The notes under the pieces were generated by a model. The model saw only the letters and a program-made list of their open reading frames with translations, made no database searches and was not told the origin of the DNA. Shown piece after piece: positions 1-7,596 of a stretch of 64,000 nucleotides of DNA. Position numbers and translations under genes: made by a program. Positions within the stretch are counted from its first letter, which is position 1. Every line of letters starts with the position of its first letter. Source of the stretch: Listeria grandensis FSL F6-0971 (GTDB taxonomy: Bacteria > Bacillota > Bacilli > Lactobacillales > Listeriaceae); NCBI RefSeq assembly GCF_000525835.1, contig NZ_AODD01000007.1, forward strand, positions 1 through 64,000, read 5' to 3'.

Positions 1-1
1 T

Positions 2-280
2 ATTATTGTGAGTATCGTTTCAGTTACGATATCATTTATGGGTTTTGCACTTTTTAATCAAAATCAAGCGGGAATGAATGGTCAAGGAAATATGCCAACG
101 AATGGACAGTCGCAAATGGGTGGCTCTGATGAAACATATGGAACGCCGCCAAGTGGTGCTCCTGGACAACAACAAGGAGGAGGTTCGTCCGGTTCATCTG
201 GTGATACAGATGCGGATACTGGTGCTTCTCTAAGTCCAGGCTCTGATTCAACGGACGGGACATCATCGAATTCTCTATAA
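2..280 (+). CDS. C-terminal end of an unidentified membrane-anchored protein (5' partial)
   Basis: The reading frame is open from the first bases of the window, so the protein begins upstream. A GTG at position 8 could be read as a start, but no ribosome binding site can be seen. What is visible is one hydrophobic stretch of about 17 residues (ending SFMGFALF). It is followed by a tail of about 70 residues rich in Gly, Ser, Gln, Asp and Asn, with no cysteine. This looks like a last membrane segment followed by a disordered, probably extracellular tail. I do not recognise the family. A strong bidirectional terminator follows the stop codon directly. Confidence 0.5.
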   Translation: MIVSIVSVTISFMGFALFNQNQAGMNGQGNMPTNGQSQMGGSDETYGTPPSGAPGQQQGGGSSGSSGDTDADTGASLSPGSDSTDGTSSNSL

Positions 281-286
281 ATAGCA

Positions 287-323
287 AAAAGCCACTTTCG
301 ATTTTTCAGCGAAAGTGGCTTTT
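287..323. terminator. Bidirectional intrinsic terminator
   Basis: A perfect 14-bp stem (AAAAGCCACTTTCG at 287-300 with its complement at 310-323) and a 9-nt loop. A- and T-rich flanks lie on both sides, so it can end the gene at 280 and the convergent oxidoreductase at 325. Confidence 0.9.
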
Positions 324-324
324 A

Positions 325-1023
325 TTAACAGTTACAGGAATCTCCGGAGCACTGGCCAGCATTATCATCTTTGTTATTTAGCATCGTTAGTGGATTTTCT
401 TCTTTCCAAACTTTTTCAAGTACTTCTGTAAAACTCGTGGCTGGCTGTGCGCCGGAAACGCCGTATTTCTCGTTGATTACAAAGAAGGGGACGCCTTGGA
501 TCCCAAGGGAAGCGCCGGTTTGTTCATCATCTCGAACGTCGGCTGAAAAGGTGTCGCTTGCCAGCATATCTAAAACCTCGGATCTGTCCAGACCAATCGA
601 TGCCGCAATGTCTGCTAACGTCTCATGATCGCCTAAATGCTTGGATTCTGTGAAATAAGCGTGAAGTAAGGTTTCTTTTAGTTCTTCTGCTTTTCCTTTT
701 GTTTTGGCGAATTGAAGCAAGCGATGTGCGTCAAACGTGTTGGTTGGAATCATGGTATCAAAGTGATAATCGAGGCCAACCGTTTTTGCCTGCGCGCTTA
801 CTTGATCGTTCATACCCTTCGCTTTCTCGATTGTCATTCCGTATTTCTCCGCTAAAATCTCGTCCATCGTCTGATCATATGTCACCGGCGCGTTTGGATC
901 GAGCTCGAAGCTACGATATTCTACTTCTACATCTTTTCCAAATTCCTTTAAACCGGCCTCAAAATTACGTTTTCCAATATAACAAAACGGACAGGCAAAG
1001 TCCGACCAAATCTCTACTTTCAT
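325..1023 (-). CDS. DsbA-family thiol oxidoreductase, FrnE-like
   Basis: The 232-aa protein starts with a thioredoxin-fold strand and a CPFC redox motif at residues 11-14 (DFACPFCYIGK). A helical insertion follows, then a GIQGVPFFVIN block that carries the cis-Pro loop. This is the FrnE/2-hydroxychromene-2-carboxylate isomerase branch of DsbA proteins, of typical length. There is no signal peptide, so it should act in the cytoplasm on protein disulfides or thiol stress. The C-terminus ends in an extra cysteine cluster (GQCSGDSCNC), which could be a second redox or metal site. Translation starts at an ATG behind AGGAGG. The gene is a single transcription unit closed by the shared terminator at 287-323. 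Confidence 0.85.
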   Translation of the reverse strand: MKVEIWSDFACPFCYIGKRNFEAGLKEFGKDVEVEYRSFELDPNAPVTYDQTMDEILAEKYGMTIEKAKGMNDQVSAQAKTVGLDYHFDTMIPTNTFDAHRLLQFAKTKGKAEELKETLLHAYFTESKHLGDHETLADIAASIGLDRSEVLDMLASDTFSADVRDDEQTGASLGIQGVPFFVINEKYGVSGAQPATSFTEVLEKVWKEENPLTMLNNKDDNAGQCSGDSCNC

Positions 1024-1183
1024 ACGTGTTTCCTCCTAAAAAAGATTTACTCATCTTCCATTAGTATAGCGTGATGTCATATAGAATACAATTAAGTTGC
1101 TTACTATTTGTTAGTGACGAGCAAACGAGTTGAGAAGTGCATTGGAAATGAGGTATCTTTGTAGTGTAGAGGAGTGGAGCGAG

Positions 1184-1945
1184 ATGGAAGTTTTTCAAGT
1201 GAAGGATAAGTTACCAACTAGTGAGGAGCCGGTTGTCTTAGTTATTGGTAAATTTGATGGTGTTCATAAAGGGCATCAATACCTTTTGAAGCGCGCGAAA
1301 TCATTTTGTGGTGGGGGAGAGAAGTTGGCCATTGTTAGCTTTACGCCGCATCCGCTATGGGCTCTCAAAAAAGATCCAGCATACCAGCGAGCAATTACTC
1401 CAGATGAAGAGAAGTTTCATTGGCTAAACTACCATGGTGTGGATAAGGTATATAATGTGGAGTTCACACAAAAATATGCCGAGACTTCTGCGGAAACATT
1501 TATTAGAGAACATTTGCGTGGCCTCAATTTGCGCCATATCGTTGTGGGTGAAAGTTTTAATTTTGGTAAGGGGCGAGATTCGGATGTGGATTTATTGATA
1601 AATCTATGTGGCGAGCGCGCAGTTCCGGTGACGGAGGTTCCCTTTGTGAAGGATAACGCGCGTCATAAAGTGAGCTCAACAGAGATTCGTGCGGCTTTGC
1701 ATGCGGGGAATTTCCTTGAGGCGGAACGTTTACTGGGGCATTCTTATTTTATAGAAGGGAATGTGGAATCAGTCGACGGTTCCTATGTGCTCACAGGGAT
1801 CGATGATTTTGTTGTGCCAAAAATGGGAACGTATTATGCGTTTATCGATGGTAAGCGGGAGCAAATACGTGTTTTAGAAAATGGTGAGATTAGCGTACCA
1901 AAAGTAAAGCAGCATATGCGGTTACAATTCGACACTATCCAATGA
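1184..1945 (+). CDS. RibF-like FAD synthetase (nucleotidyltransferase) with degenerate flavokinase half
   Basis: The start at 1184 is chosen because AGAGGAGTGG lies 7-9 nt upstream; the frame is open further upstream without an RBS. The 253-aa protein has the FMN adenylyltransferase signatures: GKFDGVHKGHQ (the HxGH nucleotide-binding motif) at about residues 24-34, GESFNFGKGRDSDVDLL near 125-140, and VSSTEIR near 165. RibF would transfer AMP from ATP to FMN to make FAD. The region after about residue 185 is only about 70 aa. It lacks the GxxLGFPTAN motif of riboflavin kinase, while bifunctional RibF is usually about 310 aa. It may therefore be a monofunctional adenylyltransferase or a RibF paralogue of other function. 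A terminator overlaps the stop codon. Confidence 0.75.
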   Translation: MEVFQVKDKLPTSEEPVVLVIGKFDGVHKGHQYLLKRAKSFCGGGEKLAIVSFTPHPLWALKKDPAYQRAITPDEEKFHWLNYHGVDKVYNVEFTQKYAETSAETFIREHLRGLNLRHIVVGESFNFGKGRDSDVDLLINLCGERAVPVTEVPFVKDNARHKVSSTEIRAALHAGNFLEAERLLGHSYFIEGNVESVDGSYVLTGIDDFVVPKMGTYYAFIDGKREQIRVLENGEISVPKVKQHMRLQFDTIQ

Positions 1946-1958
1946 GATGGTGTTTTTT
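1933..1958 (+). terminator. Intrinsic terminator overlapping the stop codon of the RibF-like gene
   Basis: CACTATC (1933-1939) pairs with GATGGTG (1946-1952), with one G-U pair, and is followed directly by six T. The stop TGA lies in the loop. Confidence 0.7.
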
Positions 1959-1965
1959 TAATGGG

Positions 1966-2025
1966 TTGATTTTCCAACAGAATGGTGCTATACTGATTTA
2001 GTAAGTTTACTAATTTACTAAACTA
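1966..2025 (+). promoter_or_regulatory. SigA promoter with palindromic operator
   Basis: The -35 is TTGATT (1966-1971), the spacer is 17 nt, and the -10 is TATACT (1989-1994). Immediately downstream is a perfect palindrome TTAGTAAGTTTACTAA (1998-2013), then a second TTTACTAA (2014-2021). A repressor bound here would cover the transcription start. The 12-mer TTTACTAAACTA (2014-2025) recurs upstream of the XRE-cupin regulator at 46369-46380. Confidence 0.7.
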
Positions 2026-2041
2026 CTAAAGGAGAGATACC

Positions 2042-2521
2042 ATGAAAATTCCAACAAATTTAAAACACAAACCAGTCATTGTCGCTGAAAACTACGAAGA
2101 TGTGGATGGCAAACTTGCTTATAATTCGGATGCAAAAGGTTTGTCGCTTGGCTTGGCGCAATGGAATGACCGTGGCAAAGTCGATATTTCAGCAAAAGTA
2201 TGGCGACACACCGGTGGAAAATGGTCTCGCCAATCGGAAGAATTACCGTTACATCGTGTGCTGGATTTGGCTATTTTAATCGGTCGGTCGAAGCTTTATT
2301 TTAAAGATGCCTATAAATATGAAGGCTTATATAATATGGAAAACCCGCAGATTGATCGGATCGGCTTACAAGGAGACGCGATGACTGTAGAGGTTTGTGA
2401 AGATAATCCAATGATTGATGAGGATATTGTGTTATTCCAGCAAGTGCTTGCCGACAGTGACGAACTTGTGAGTGAGCGTTTACGAACATTGAGCAGAATT
2501 TTGAAAGAAGCAGGATATTAA
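2042..2521 (+). CDS. Conserved hypothetical protein (DUF6530-like)
   Basis: A 159-aa soluble protein with no signal peptide or membrane segment, starting MKIPTNLKHKPVIVAENYED. It is translated from ATG 2042 behind AAAGGAGAG. The overall look, including GLSLGLAQWNDRGKVDISAKVWRH and a C-terminal helix, resembles a small Firmicutes family that I associate with DUF6530. That assignment is from memory and not certain. No catalytic motif is evident. It heads a two-gene operon behind a promoter with a clear palindromic operator, so it is probably induced by a specific signal. The stop codon touches the AGGAGG of the next gene. Confidence 0.6.
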   Translation: MKIPTNLKHKPVIVAENYEDVDGKLAYNSDAKGLSLGLAQWNDRGKVDISAKVWRHTGGKWSRQSEELPLHRVLDLAILIGRSKLYFKDAYKYEGLYNMENPQIDRIGLQGDAMTVEVCEDNPMIDEDIVLFQQVLADSDELVSERLRTLSRILKEAGY

Positions 2522-2535
2522 GGAGGTTTTTGAAC

Positions 2536-2880
2536 ATGGCATCAGAGAAAGAGACGCGTAAGGAAATGATTAATGCGTATAAGCAAATGAAGCATCGCGC
2601 GGGTGTGTATCGGTTTATTAATAAGGAGACAGGCACGTATGTGATGGCGGCCAGTATGGATTTAAAGGGGATTCAGAACAAATATGAATTTGCGAAAAAG
2701 ATGAATATGCCAGGTGCATTACCGCGATTGATCGAGGATGAGGTTGCGAAATATGGTATGGATGCGATCGTACTTGAGGAGTTAGAGCTTGTTGATATGA
2801 AGGACGAGATGAACAATCAAGATATTAAGGAAGAATTAGATGTGTTGCTCGAGCTGTGGCACGAAAAACTGAGCGACTGA
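2536..2880 (+). CDS. Small GIY-YIG-like protein
   Basis: A 114-aa protein. ATG 2536 is preferred over the in-frame TTG at 2530 because AGGAGG (2521-2526) is optimally spaced. After a charged helix comes HRAGVYRFINKETGTYVMAASMDL, which resembles the GVYxIxNxxxGkxYvGxSxdl core of GIY-YIG proteins. The second motif tyrosine-isoleucine-glycine is altered (YVMAAS), so nuclease activity is doubtful. The C-terminus is acidic and helical. It sits directly behind the hypothetical gene at 2042 and is probably co-expressed with it. Function unknown. Confidence 0.6.
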   Translation: MASEKETRKEMINAYKQMKHRAGVYRFINKETGTYVMAASMDLKGIQNKYEFAKKMNMPGALPRLIEDEVAKYGMDAIVLEELELVDMKDEMNNQDIKEELDVLLELWHEKLSD

Positions 2881-2973
2881 GCAGGATAGAGAAGTCAGGA
2901 TAGACATGAATCAATGGAAAATTGGTTTTTGTTCTCTCTTGGCTTTTTTGTTTAGGTTTGGGGGCAATTCTGC

Positions 2974-2979
2974 TATACT
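2974..2979 (+). promoter_or_regulatory. -10 box of the membrane protein/SGNH/ABC operon
   Basis: TATACT lies about 45 nt before ATG 3025. The -35 is poor (TTTAGG at 2951-2956, 17-nt spacing). It argues against the GTG at 2989 as a start, because transcription would begin almost on it. Confidence 0.4.
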
Positions 2980-3024
2980 TAATCAAAAGTGGTAGAAGAG
3001 CCCGTTAGAGAGGTTGGTGAAGGG

Positions 3025-3848
3025 ATGAGGAAATATTACACGCATCAAATCGGGATGGCGCTGATGCTGACTTTTGGCGTAATAACCGGTCTTGGTGCAG
3101 CAAGACGCGTGTTGTATGTAACATTGCTTGATCAGGAGCGTTCTAGTTTGTATTGGATTATTGAGCTTGCGTTAGCGATTATTATGATTATTACGGCGAT
3201 TTTATCTTATTCAGGTCGACGATTGAGAGGGACAGAAGTTGTTGTCAGCCTGTTGTTCGTCACTTATTTCACGTATTTTGTGATTCGTGCGGTGATAGGG
3301 ATGGAAGAAATGGTGAATACCCAAAATGCGAATATTTTTTCGATGTTAGCGGGCTTGGCGATGTTCTCAGCGTTTATCTTGTTTTATACAACGGAATCAG
3401 GAGCGGTGACGGCCAAAGCAGAAAACAGAATGGTAACGCTCAGCGGCTTTGTATTTGTTTTGTTAGGTCTATACTTGGTTTTATACTTGCCATTTTTCGC
3501 TATCAAGCTTACGCGGACACGAAGGGTTGGGAAGATGCTAATTTTCAAAAAGCGGTTTTCTATCCGGCGATGATTTCAGTGGGGGAATACGCATTTGTCG
3601 CATTATCATTTGTTTTCTGCGCCTTTTTACTATTCCAGAAATGGCAACCGTTACTGGCTTATATCGGCATGGGAATCGCAATGCGAGAATTATTATTTGG
3701 TTGGCTACAGATGCGGGCATTACAGGGGGATAACACGGAACTCACGATGTTGAGTATTTTGCCATTATTTGTTGGTATAACAGGACTTATCGGCTTCCTT
3801 CTATTCATAGGAGGAGCGAAACGAGGCGAACAGGAGGAACAGATTTGA
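3025..3848 (+). pseudogene. Multi-pass membrane protein of unknown function, broken by a one-base frameshift
   Basis: Two overlapping frames (3025-3573 and one ending at 3848) together encode one membrane protein. The first frame carries about five hydrophobic segments and then turns into a basic, unlikely tail after YLPFFAIK. The third frame supplies the natural continuation RYQAYADTKGWEDANFQ, followed by three more membrane segments. Adding one T to the five-T run at 3493-3497 joins them into a 274-aa protein. It is either a sequencing deletion or a real null mutation. It is the first gene of an operon with an SGNH hydrolase and an ABC exporter. Its stop overlaps the next start. I do not recognise the family. 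Confidence 0.75.
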
Positions 3849-4639
3849 AACGAAATAAATGGGTTATTGTGATGACATGGATTTCTGTGTTGGCGCTATT
3901 TCTTTGCGTCGCGGGGCTGATTGCAGTCGCGCAAGGGCAAACGAAGACGGGGTCCACGACGACAGAAAAAACGACACCAAAACAAGAAACGAAGAAATCA
4001 GATCGCTTTCAGGTGACTGGTTTAGGTGATTCATTGACGGCGGGTGTTGGTGATACGGACGGGAAAGGATATGTACGCCGTGTTGTCGATACAATGGAGA
4101 AGGACGGCACGCGTGTGACACTGTCCAACCTTGCCATCAGCGGCGCGCGTAGCAACCAGTTACTCAGCCAGCTCGGTCAAAAAGAAATCGCGCAACAGGT
4201 CGCGAATGCGGATGTCGTCTTTATGACAATTGGTGGGAATGACTTATTCCGCGGTGGCGCAGCACTGGAAGATTTGAACACGGCGGAGATTCAGAAAAAC
4301 GAAACGGCCTATTTAAAAAATCTAGAGCAAACGTATAAACGCATTCGTGAGCTAAATAAAGATGCGGTCGTTTATCATCTCGGTTTGTATAATCCTTTTG
4401 TAGATGTCAAAAAACGGGTAGAGTTGGCTAGTATTGCGGCAAAATGGAACATGGATACACAAAATTTGGCGAGTAAGTTTTCACGAGTGGTGTACGTTCC
4501 GACCTATGATTACTTTATTTTGAATGGGAAAAAATATTTATCGAGTGATCACTTCCATCCGAACGGTGCGGGATATCAGTTATTTGCAGACCGGGTATCA
4601 AGTGTTATGACAACGGACGGAGAGGGGGAAGCGAAATGA
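3845..4639 (+). CDS. Secreted/membrane-anchored SGNH (GDSL) hydrolase, YpmR-like
   Basis: A 264-aa protein. The start is a TTG at 3845 with AGGAGG seven bases upstream, overlapping the previous stop. Residues 8-30 form a hydrophobic signal anchor without a lipobox, followed by a Thr/Lys-rich linker. The SGNH blocks are clear: GLGDSLTAG (catalytic Ser), the Gly and Asn of IGGND, and SDHFHPNG with the Asp-His pair. The family includes extracellular esterases and lysophospholipases; B. subtilis YpmR is the closest I can name. It is coupled to the ABC transporter genes that follow (ATGA overlap), so its substrate may be related to the exported or sensed compound. Confidence 0.85.
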   Translation: MKRNKWVIVMTWISVLALFLCVAGLIAVAQGQTKTGSTTTEKTTPKQETKKSDRFQVTGLGDSLTAGVGDTDGKGYVRRVVDTMEKDGTRVTLSNLAISGARSNQLLSQLGQKEIAQQVANADVVFMTIGGNDLFRGGAALEDLNTAEIQKNETAYLKNLEQTYKRIRELNKDAVVYHLGLYNPFVDVKKRVELASIAAKWNMDTQNLASKFSRVVYVPTYDYFILNGKKYLSSDHFHPNGAGYQLFADRVSSVMTTDGEGEAK

Positions 4640-5541
4640 CAACAGCTTTATTAGTTCAAGATTTAAACAAAAAAATTGGCAAGCGGCAAATTATCAAAGA
4701 CTTGAGTTTTGAAGTGAATGAAGGGGAAGTGTTTGGCTTTCTAGGTCCGAACGGTGCGGGTAAAACAACGACGATTCGAATGCTGGTGGGGCTGATAAAA
4801 CCAACTTCTGGAACGGTTTTAATTGGTGGCAAAGATATTCAGAAAGATTTTACGGAAGCGATGAAAAGCCTTGGATGTATCGTTGAAAACCCAGAGTTTT
4901 ACCCATTTTTGACAGGGTGGGAAAATTTAGCTTATTTTGCTCGGATGGATCGGTCGATTAAGCCTGAACGTTTGCACGAGGTAGCAGAGCTTGTTGGAAT
5001 GTCGGCGCGCGTACATGACCGGGTGTCGACTTATTCGCTTGGGATGCGTCAGCGTTTAGGCATTGCGCAGGCCTTGTTGCCGAATCCGAAGCTACTTATT
5101 TTAGATGAGCCGACAAATGGGCTAGATCCATCTGGAATTCGAGAAATGCGTGATTTTATTCGGTTTTTGGCGAAGAAGCAAGGCATTAGTGTGCTTGTTT
5201 CATCCCATTTATTGAGCGAGATTCAATTGTTGTGTGACCGGGTGGCGATTATGACGAACGGCGAGATTATTGCGACGGATGATGTGGATAAACTGCTTTC
5301 TGACCGGGAAAAAACGCGATGGCGCTTTGAGCCAATGGCAAAAGGTGCGGCGATTTTAGCGGAGATGACCGCGGTAACAGAGCAAGATGGTGCTTTTTAT
5401 ACGTCGTTTGATGCGGATAAATTACCGGTTTGGAATAGTCGGGTTGTTCGCGCGGGTGTTCAAGTGCTTGAGATGCAGAAGATTACACCATCGTTAGAGG
5501 ATTTATTTATCGAGTTGACAGGAGGACAAGGCATTGATTAA
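4636..5541 (+). CDS. ABC transporter ATP-binding protein (BcrA-type)
   Basis: A 301-aa ATPase with Walker A GPNGAGKTT near residue 39, signature SLGMRQRLGIAQ near 135, Walker B LLILDEPTNGLDP near 155 and the H-loop SSHLLSEI. It has an extended C-terminal domain, typical of the bacitracin-type (BcrA/CcmA) drug and peptide exporters. Its start overlaps the hydrolase stop (ATGA). Its end overlaps the start of the partner permease, so the two are translationally coupled. The substrate cannot be told from sequence. Confidence 0.92.
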   Translation: MTTALLVQDLNKKIGKRQIIKDLSFEVNEGEVFGFLGPNGAGKTTTIRMLVGLIKPTSGTVLIGGKDIQKDFTEAMKSLGCIVENPEFYPFLTGWENLAYFARMDRSIKPERLHEVAELVGMSARVHDRVSTYSLGMRQRLGIAQALLPNPKLLILDEPTNGLDPSGIREMRDFIRFLAKKQGISVLVSSHLLSEIQLLCDRVAIMTNGEIIATDDVDKLLSDREKTRWRFEPMAKGAAILAEMTAVTEQDGAFYTSFDADKLPVWNSRVVRAGVQVLEMQKITPSLEDLFIELTGGQGID

Positions 5542-6514
5542 CTTAGTTTATAACGAGCAGCTGAAGCTTTATCGGAAACGTCGACTCCTGATTATTTTAT
5601 TTTTAGTGGCAATTATTGTGGGAATTTTTACGTATGCGCAGTTTCGGCAACATCAGGAAGATGAGAAAAAATCGGGTACGACGGATTGGCATGTGCAAGT
5701 ACAGCAACAAATTGTGGACATTGAGAACCGGTTAAGTTCCAATCGGATTCCGGATGAGTATAAGAAATATATGCGTGTGACGCTGGGGCAGTTGCAATAT
5801 TATTTGGATGAGGATGTGAATCCAAATGCGCCAGGAGCCCCAACTTTCTTGAAATCATTTGTGGAAAATGGGATCGGCTTACTGTTTCCGTTGTTTGTGA
5901 TGGTGATCGCGGCGGACTTGATTTCTTCGGAGTCGGGAAGTGGGACGATCAAATTCCTGTTGACAAGGCCGGTGAAACGATGGCGAATTTTGACGAGTAA
6001 ATTTATTTCGATGATGCTGTCTGTGTCGATTATTTTGCTAGCATCGGCGGTGATAGCATATGCGATTTCAGGCGTCGTGTTCGGGTATAGTGGTTGGACC
6101 GCGCCGATTTTGACTGGATTTGATGTGAGTGGTGATGCGGTTGGAACAGCGGGTGTCTATTCACTGCCAATGTGGCAATATTTATTGATGGAGTTTGGTT
6201 TGGCTTGGTTGGTCGCGATCGTGATCGGTGTGCTGACATTGATGTGTTCCGTGTTGGTGAGAAGTACGGCTGCGGTGATGGGCATCATGCTCTCCGCGCT
6301 GATTACGGGCTCGATTTTGAGCAATCTCGTGTCATCTTGGCCAAGCGCGAAATATTTGTTTATGGTTAACTTACAATTAACGAATTATCTAAATGGAACA
6401 AGCCCACCTGTTGATGGTATGACGCTCGGTTTTTCTGTTGTAACATTGCTGGTTTGGACGCTCGCAGGATTGATTACTTCTTATTGGGTATTCATGAAAC
6501 GCGATGTATATTAA
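5534..6514 (+). CDS. ABC-2 type transporter permease
   Basis: A 326-aa membrane protein starting at TTG 5534, with GGAGGA at 5521-5526. It has one N-terminal membrane segment, a hydrophilic extracellular loop of about 80 residues, then five hydrophobic segments. The motif SSESGSGTIKFLLTRPVKRWRIL before the second segment is characteristic of ABC-2 exporters of the NatB/BcrB kind. It is the membrane partner of the ATPase encoded immediately upstream. No terminator is visible after it. Confidence 0.9.
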   Translation: MINLVYNEQLKLYRKRRLLIILFLVAIIVGIFTYAQFRQHQEDEKKSGTTDWHVQVQQQIVDIENRLSSNRIPDEYKKYMRVTLGQLQYYLDEDVNPNAPGAPTFLKSFVENGIGLLFPLFVMVIAADLISSESGSGTIKFLLTRPVKRWRILTSKFISMMLSVSIILLASAVIAYAISGVVFGYSGWTAPILTGFDVSGDAVGTAGVYSLPMWQYLLMEFGLAWLVAIVIGVLTLMCSVLVRSTAAVMGIMLSALITGSILSNLVSSWPSAKYLFMVNLQLTNYLNGTSPPVDGMTLGFSVVTLLVWTLAGLITSYWVFMKRDVY

Positions 6515-6678
6515 GAGAGAGCCTATGTGACGTACATCGATGTCATACAAACGCTTTTGTTCGATTTATGTGAAAAGGAATTTTCGTTCTACTCAGTAAA
6601 ATGGGTAGGGCGATTTTTCTATACTTGGCGTTTTTAATTCGCTCACTTACTTTTTATAAGCATTTTTCTTTTCTTTTT

Positions 6679-6697
6679 TATAGTTTAGTGTTAAACT
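6679..6697 (+). promoter_or_regulatory. Candidate -10 box and operator of the VOC/MhqD operon
   Basis: A possible -10 TATAGT (6679-6684) overlaps a perfect inverted repeat AGTTTA-GTGT-TAAACT (6682-6697), about 33 nt before the first start codon. No good -35 is present. The overlap suggests repressor control, but no regulator gene is adjacent. Confidence 0.4.
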
Positions 6698-6729
6698 GTT
6701 TTTAGAGATTAGGAGAAGGGTGTGAGGGT

Positions 6730-7596
6730 ATGCTAAATGGTATTCACCATGTGTCGGCTTTTACGAAGTCGGCGGCTATGAATCGGCATTTTTATACGGA
6801 AATTCTGGGTTTACGTTTAGTGAAAAATACGGTGAACCAGAATAATACGCGGATGCGCCATTTGTTTTACGGGGACTACCAAGGAAATCCGGGGACATTG
6901 CTTACTTTCTTTGAGATCAAAAGGTTAGGTCGTGCAAGACGAGAACGGGATTTTTATGGGACGACTTATTTGGCCGTTTCGAAGGGTTCGCTTGATTTCT
7001 GGGAAATGCGGTTGGCGCCGCATGTGATGGAGCTTCGTAGGACGAATGCTGGGCTTTATTTTCAGGATGCAGATAGCTTTCAAATTCAGTTGGTGGAAAC
7101 GGATGCGGTGATTGAGCCTGAGAATGCGACGCGGCATACGGATATTCCAGCAGATAGGCAGGTAATTCGAATCCTTGGCATGGATTGGCATGTTGGGGAT
7201 ACGAAGCGGTTAGCTGACTTTGCAGAGCAGTTTTTGGAGCTTACGCCTGATCCTTTTACAGCATTTATTCCGAGTGAGTCGGAAGCGTTATCGCGGATGG
7301 GGCGTGGGAGCTTGGATCATGTGGCTTTGCGGGTTACGAGTAAAGCGGAAGTCGCGAAATGGCATGCCAAAGCGGTGGCTGCGGGTCTAAAAATAGAGGA
7401 GTTCGTGGATCGGGCTTATTTTACTAGCCTCTATTTCCGGGAACCAAACGGGCTCATGATTGAAATTGCGAGCGATACACGGGGTTTTACGATTGATGAA
7501 CCCGTAGAACAATTAGGTGAAACATTGGCTTTACCGCCATTTTTGGAAGATAAACAAACAGAAATCGAATCGAATTTAAAGGAGAATGAGAAATGA
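6730..7596 (+). CDS. VOC-family ring-cleaving dioxygenase (MhqA/MhqO-like)
   Basis: A 288-aa protein with two vicinal-oxygen-chelate modules. The first begins NGIHHVSAFT and contains FYTEILGLRLVKNTVNQ; the second contains GSLDHVALRV and YFREPNGLMIEIA. The His near the start of each module and the Glu of LMIEIA fit the 2-His-1-Glu metal site. Homologues (MhqA, MhqE and MhqO of B. subtilis) are thought to open ring adducts of methylhydroquinone and other quinone-like electrophiles. It overlaps the next gene by 4 bp and heads a four-gene detoxification operon. The loop between the modules is shorter than in its neighbour. Confidence 0.85.
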   Translation: MLNGIHHVSAFTKSAAMNRHFYTEILGLRLVKNTVNQNNTRMRHLFYGDYQGNPGTLLTFFEIKRLGRARRERDFYGTTYLAVSKGSLDFWEMRLAPHVMELRRTNAGLYFQDADSFQIQLVETDAVIEPENATRHTDIPADRQVIRILGMDWHVGDTKRLADFAEQFLELTPDPFTAFIPSESEALSRMGRGSLDHVALRVTSKAEVAKWHAKAVAAGLKIEEFVDRAYFTSLYFREPNGLMIEIASDTRGFTIDEPVEQLGETLALPPFLEDKQTEIESNLKENEK

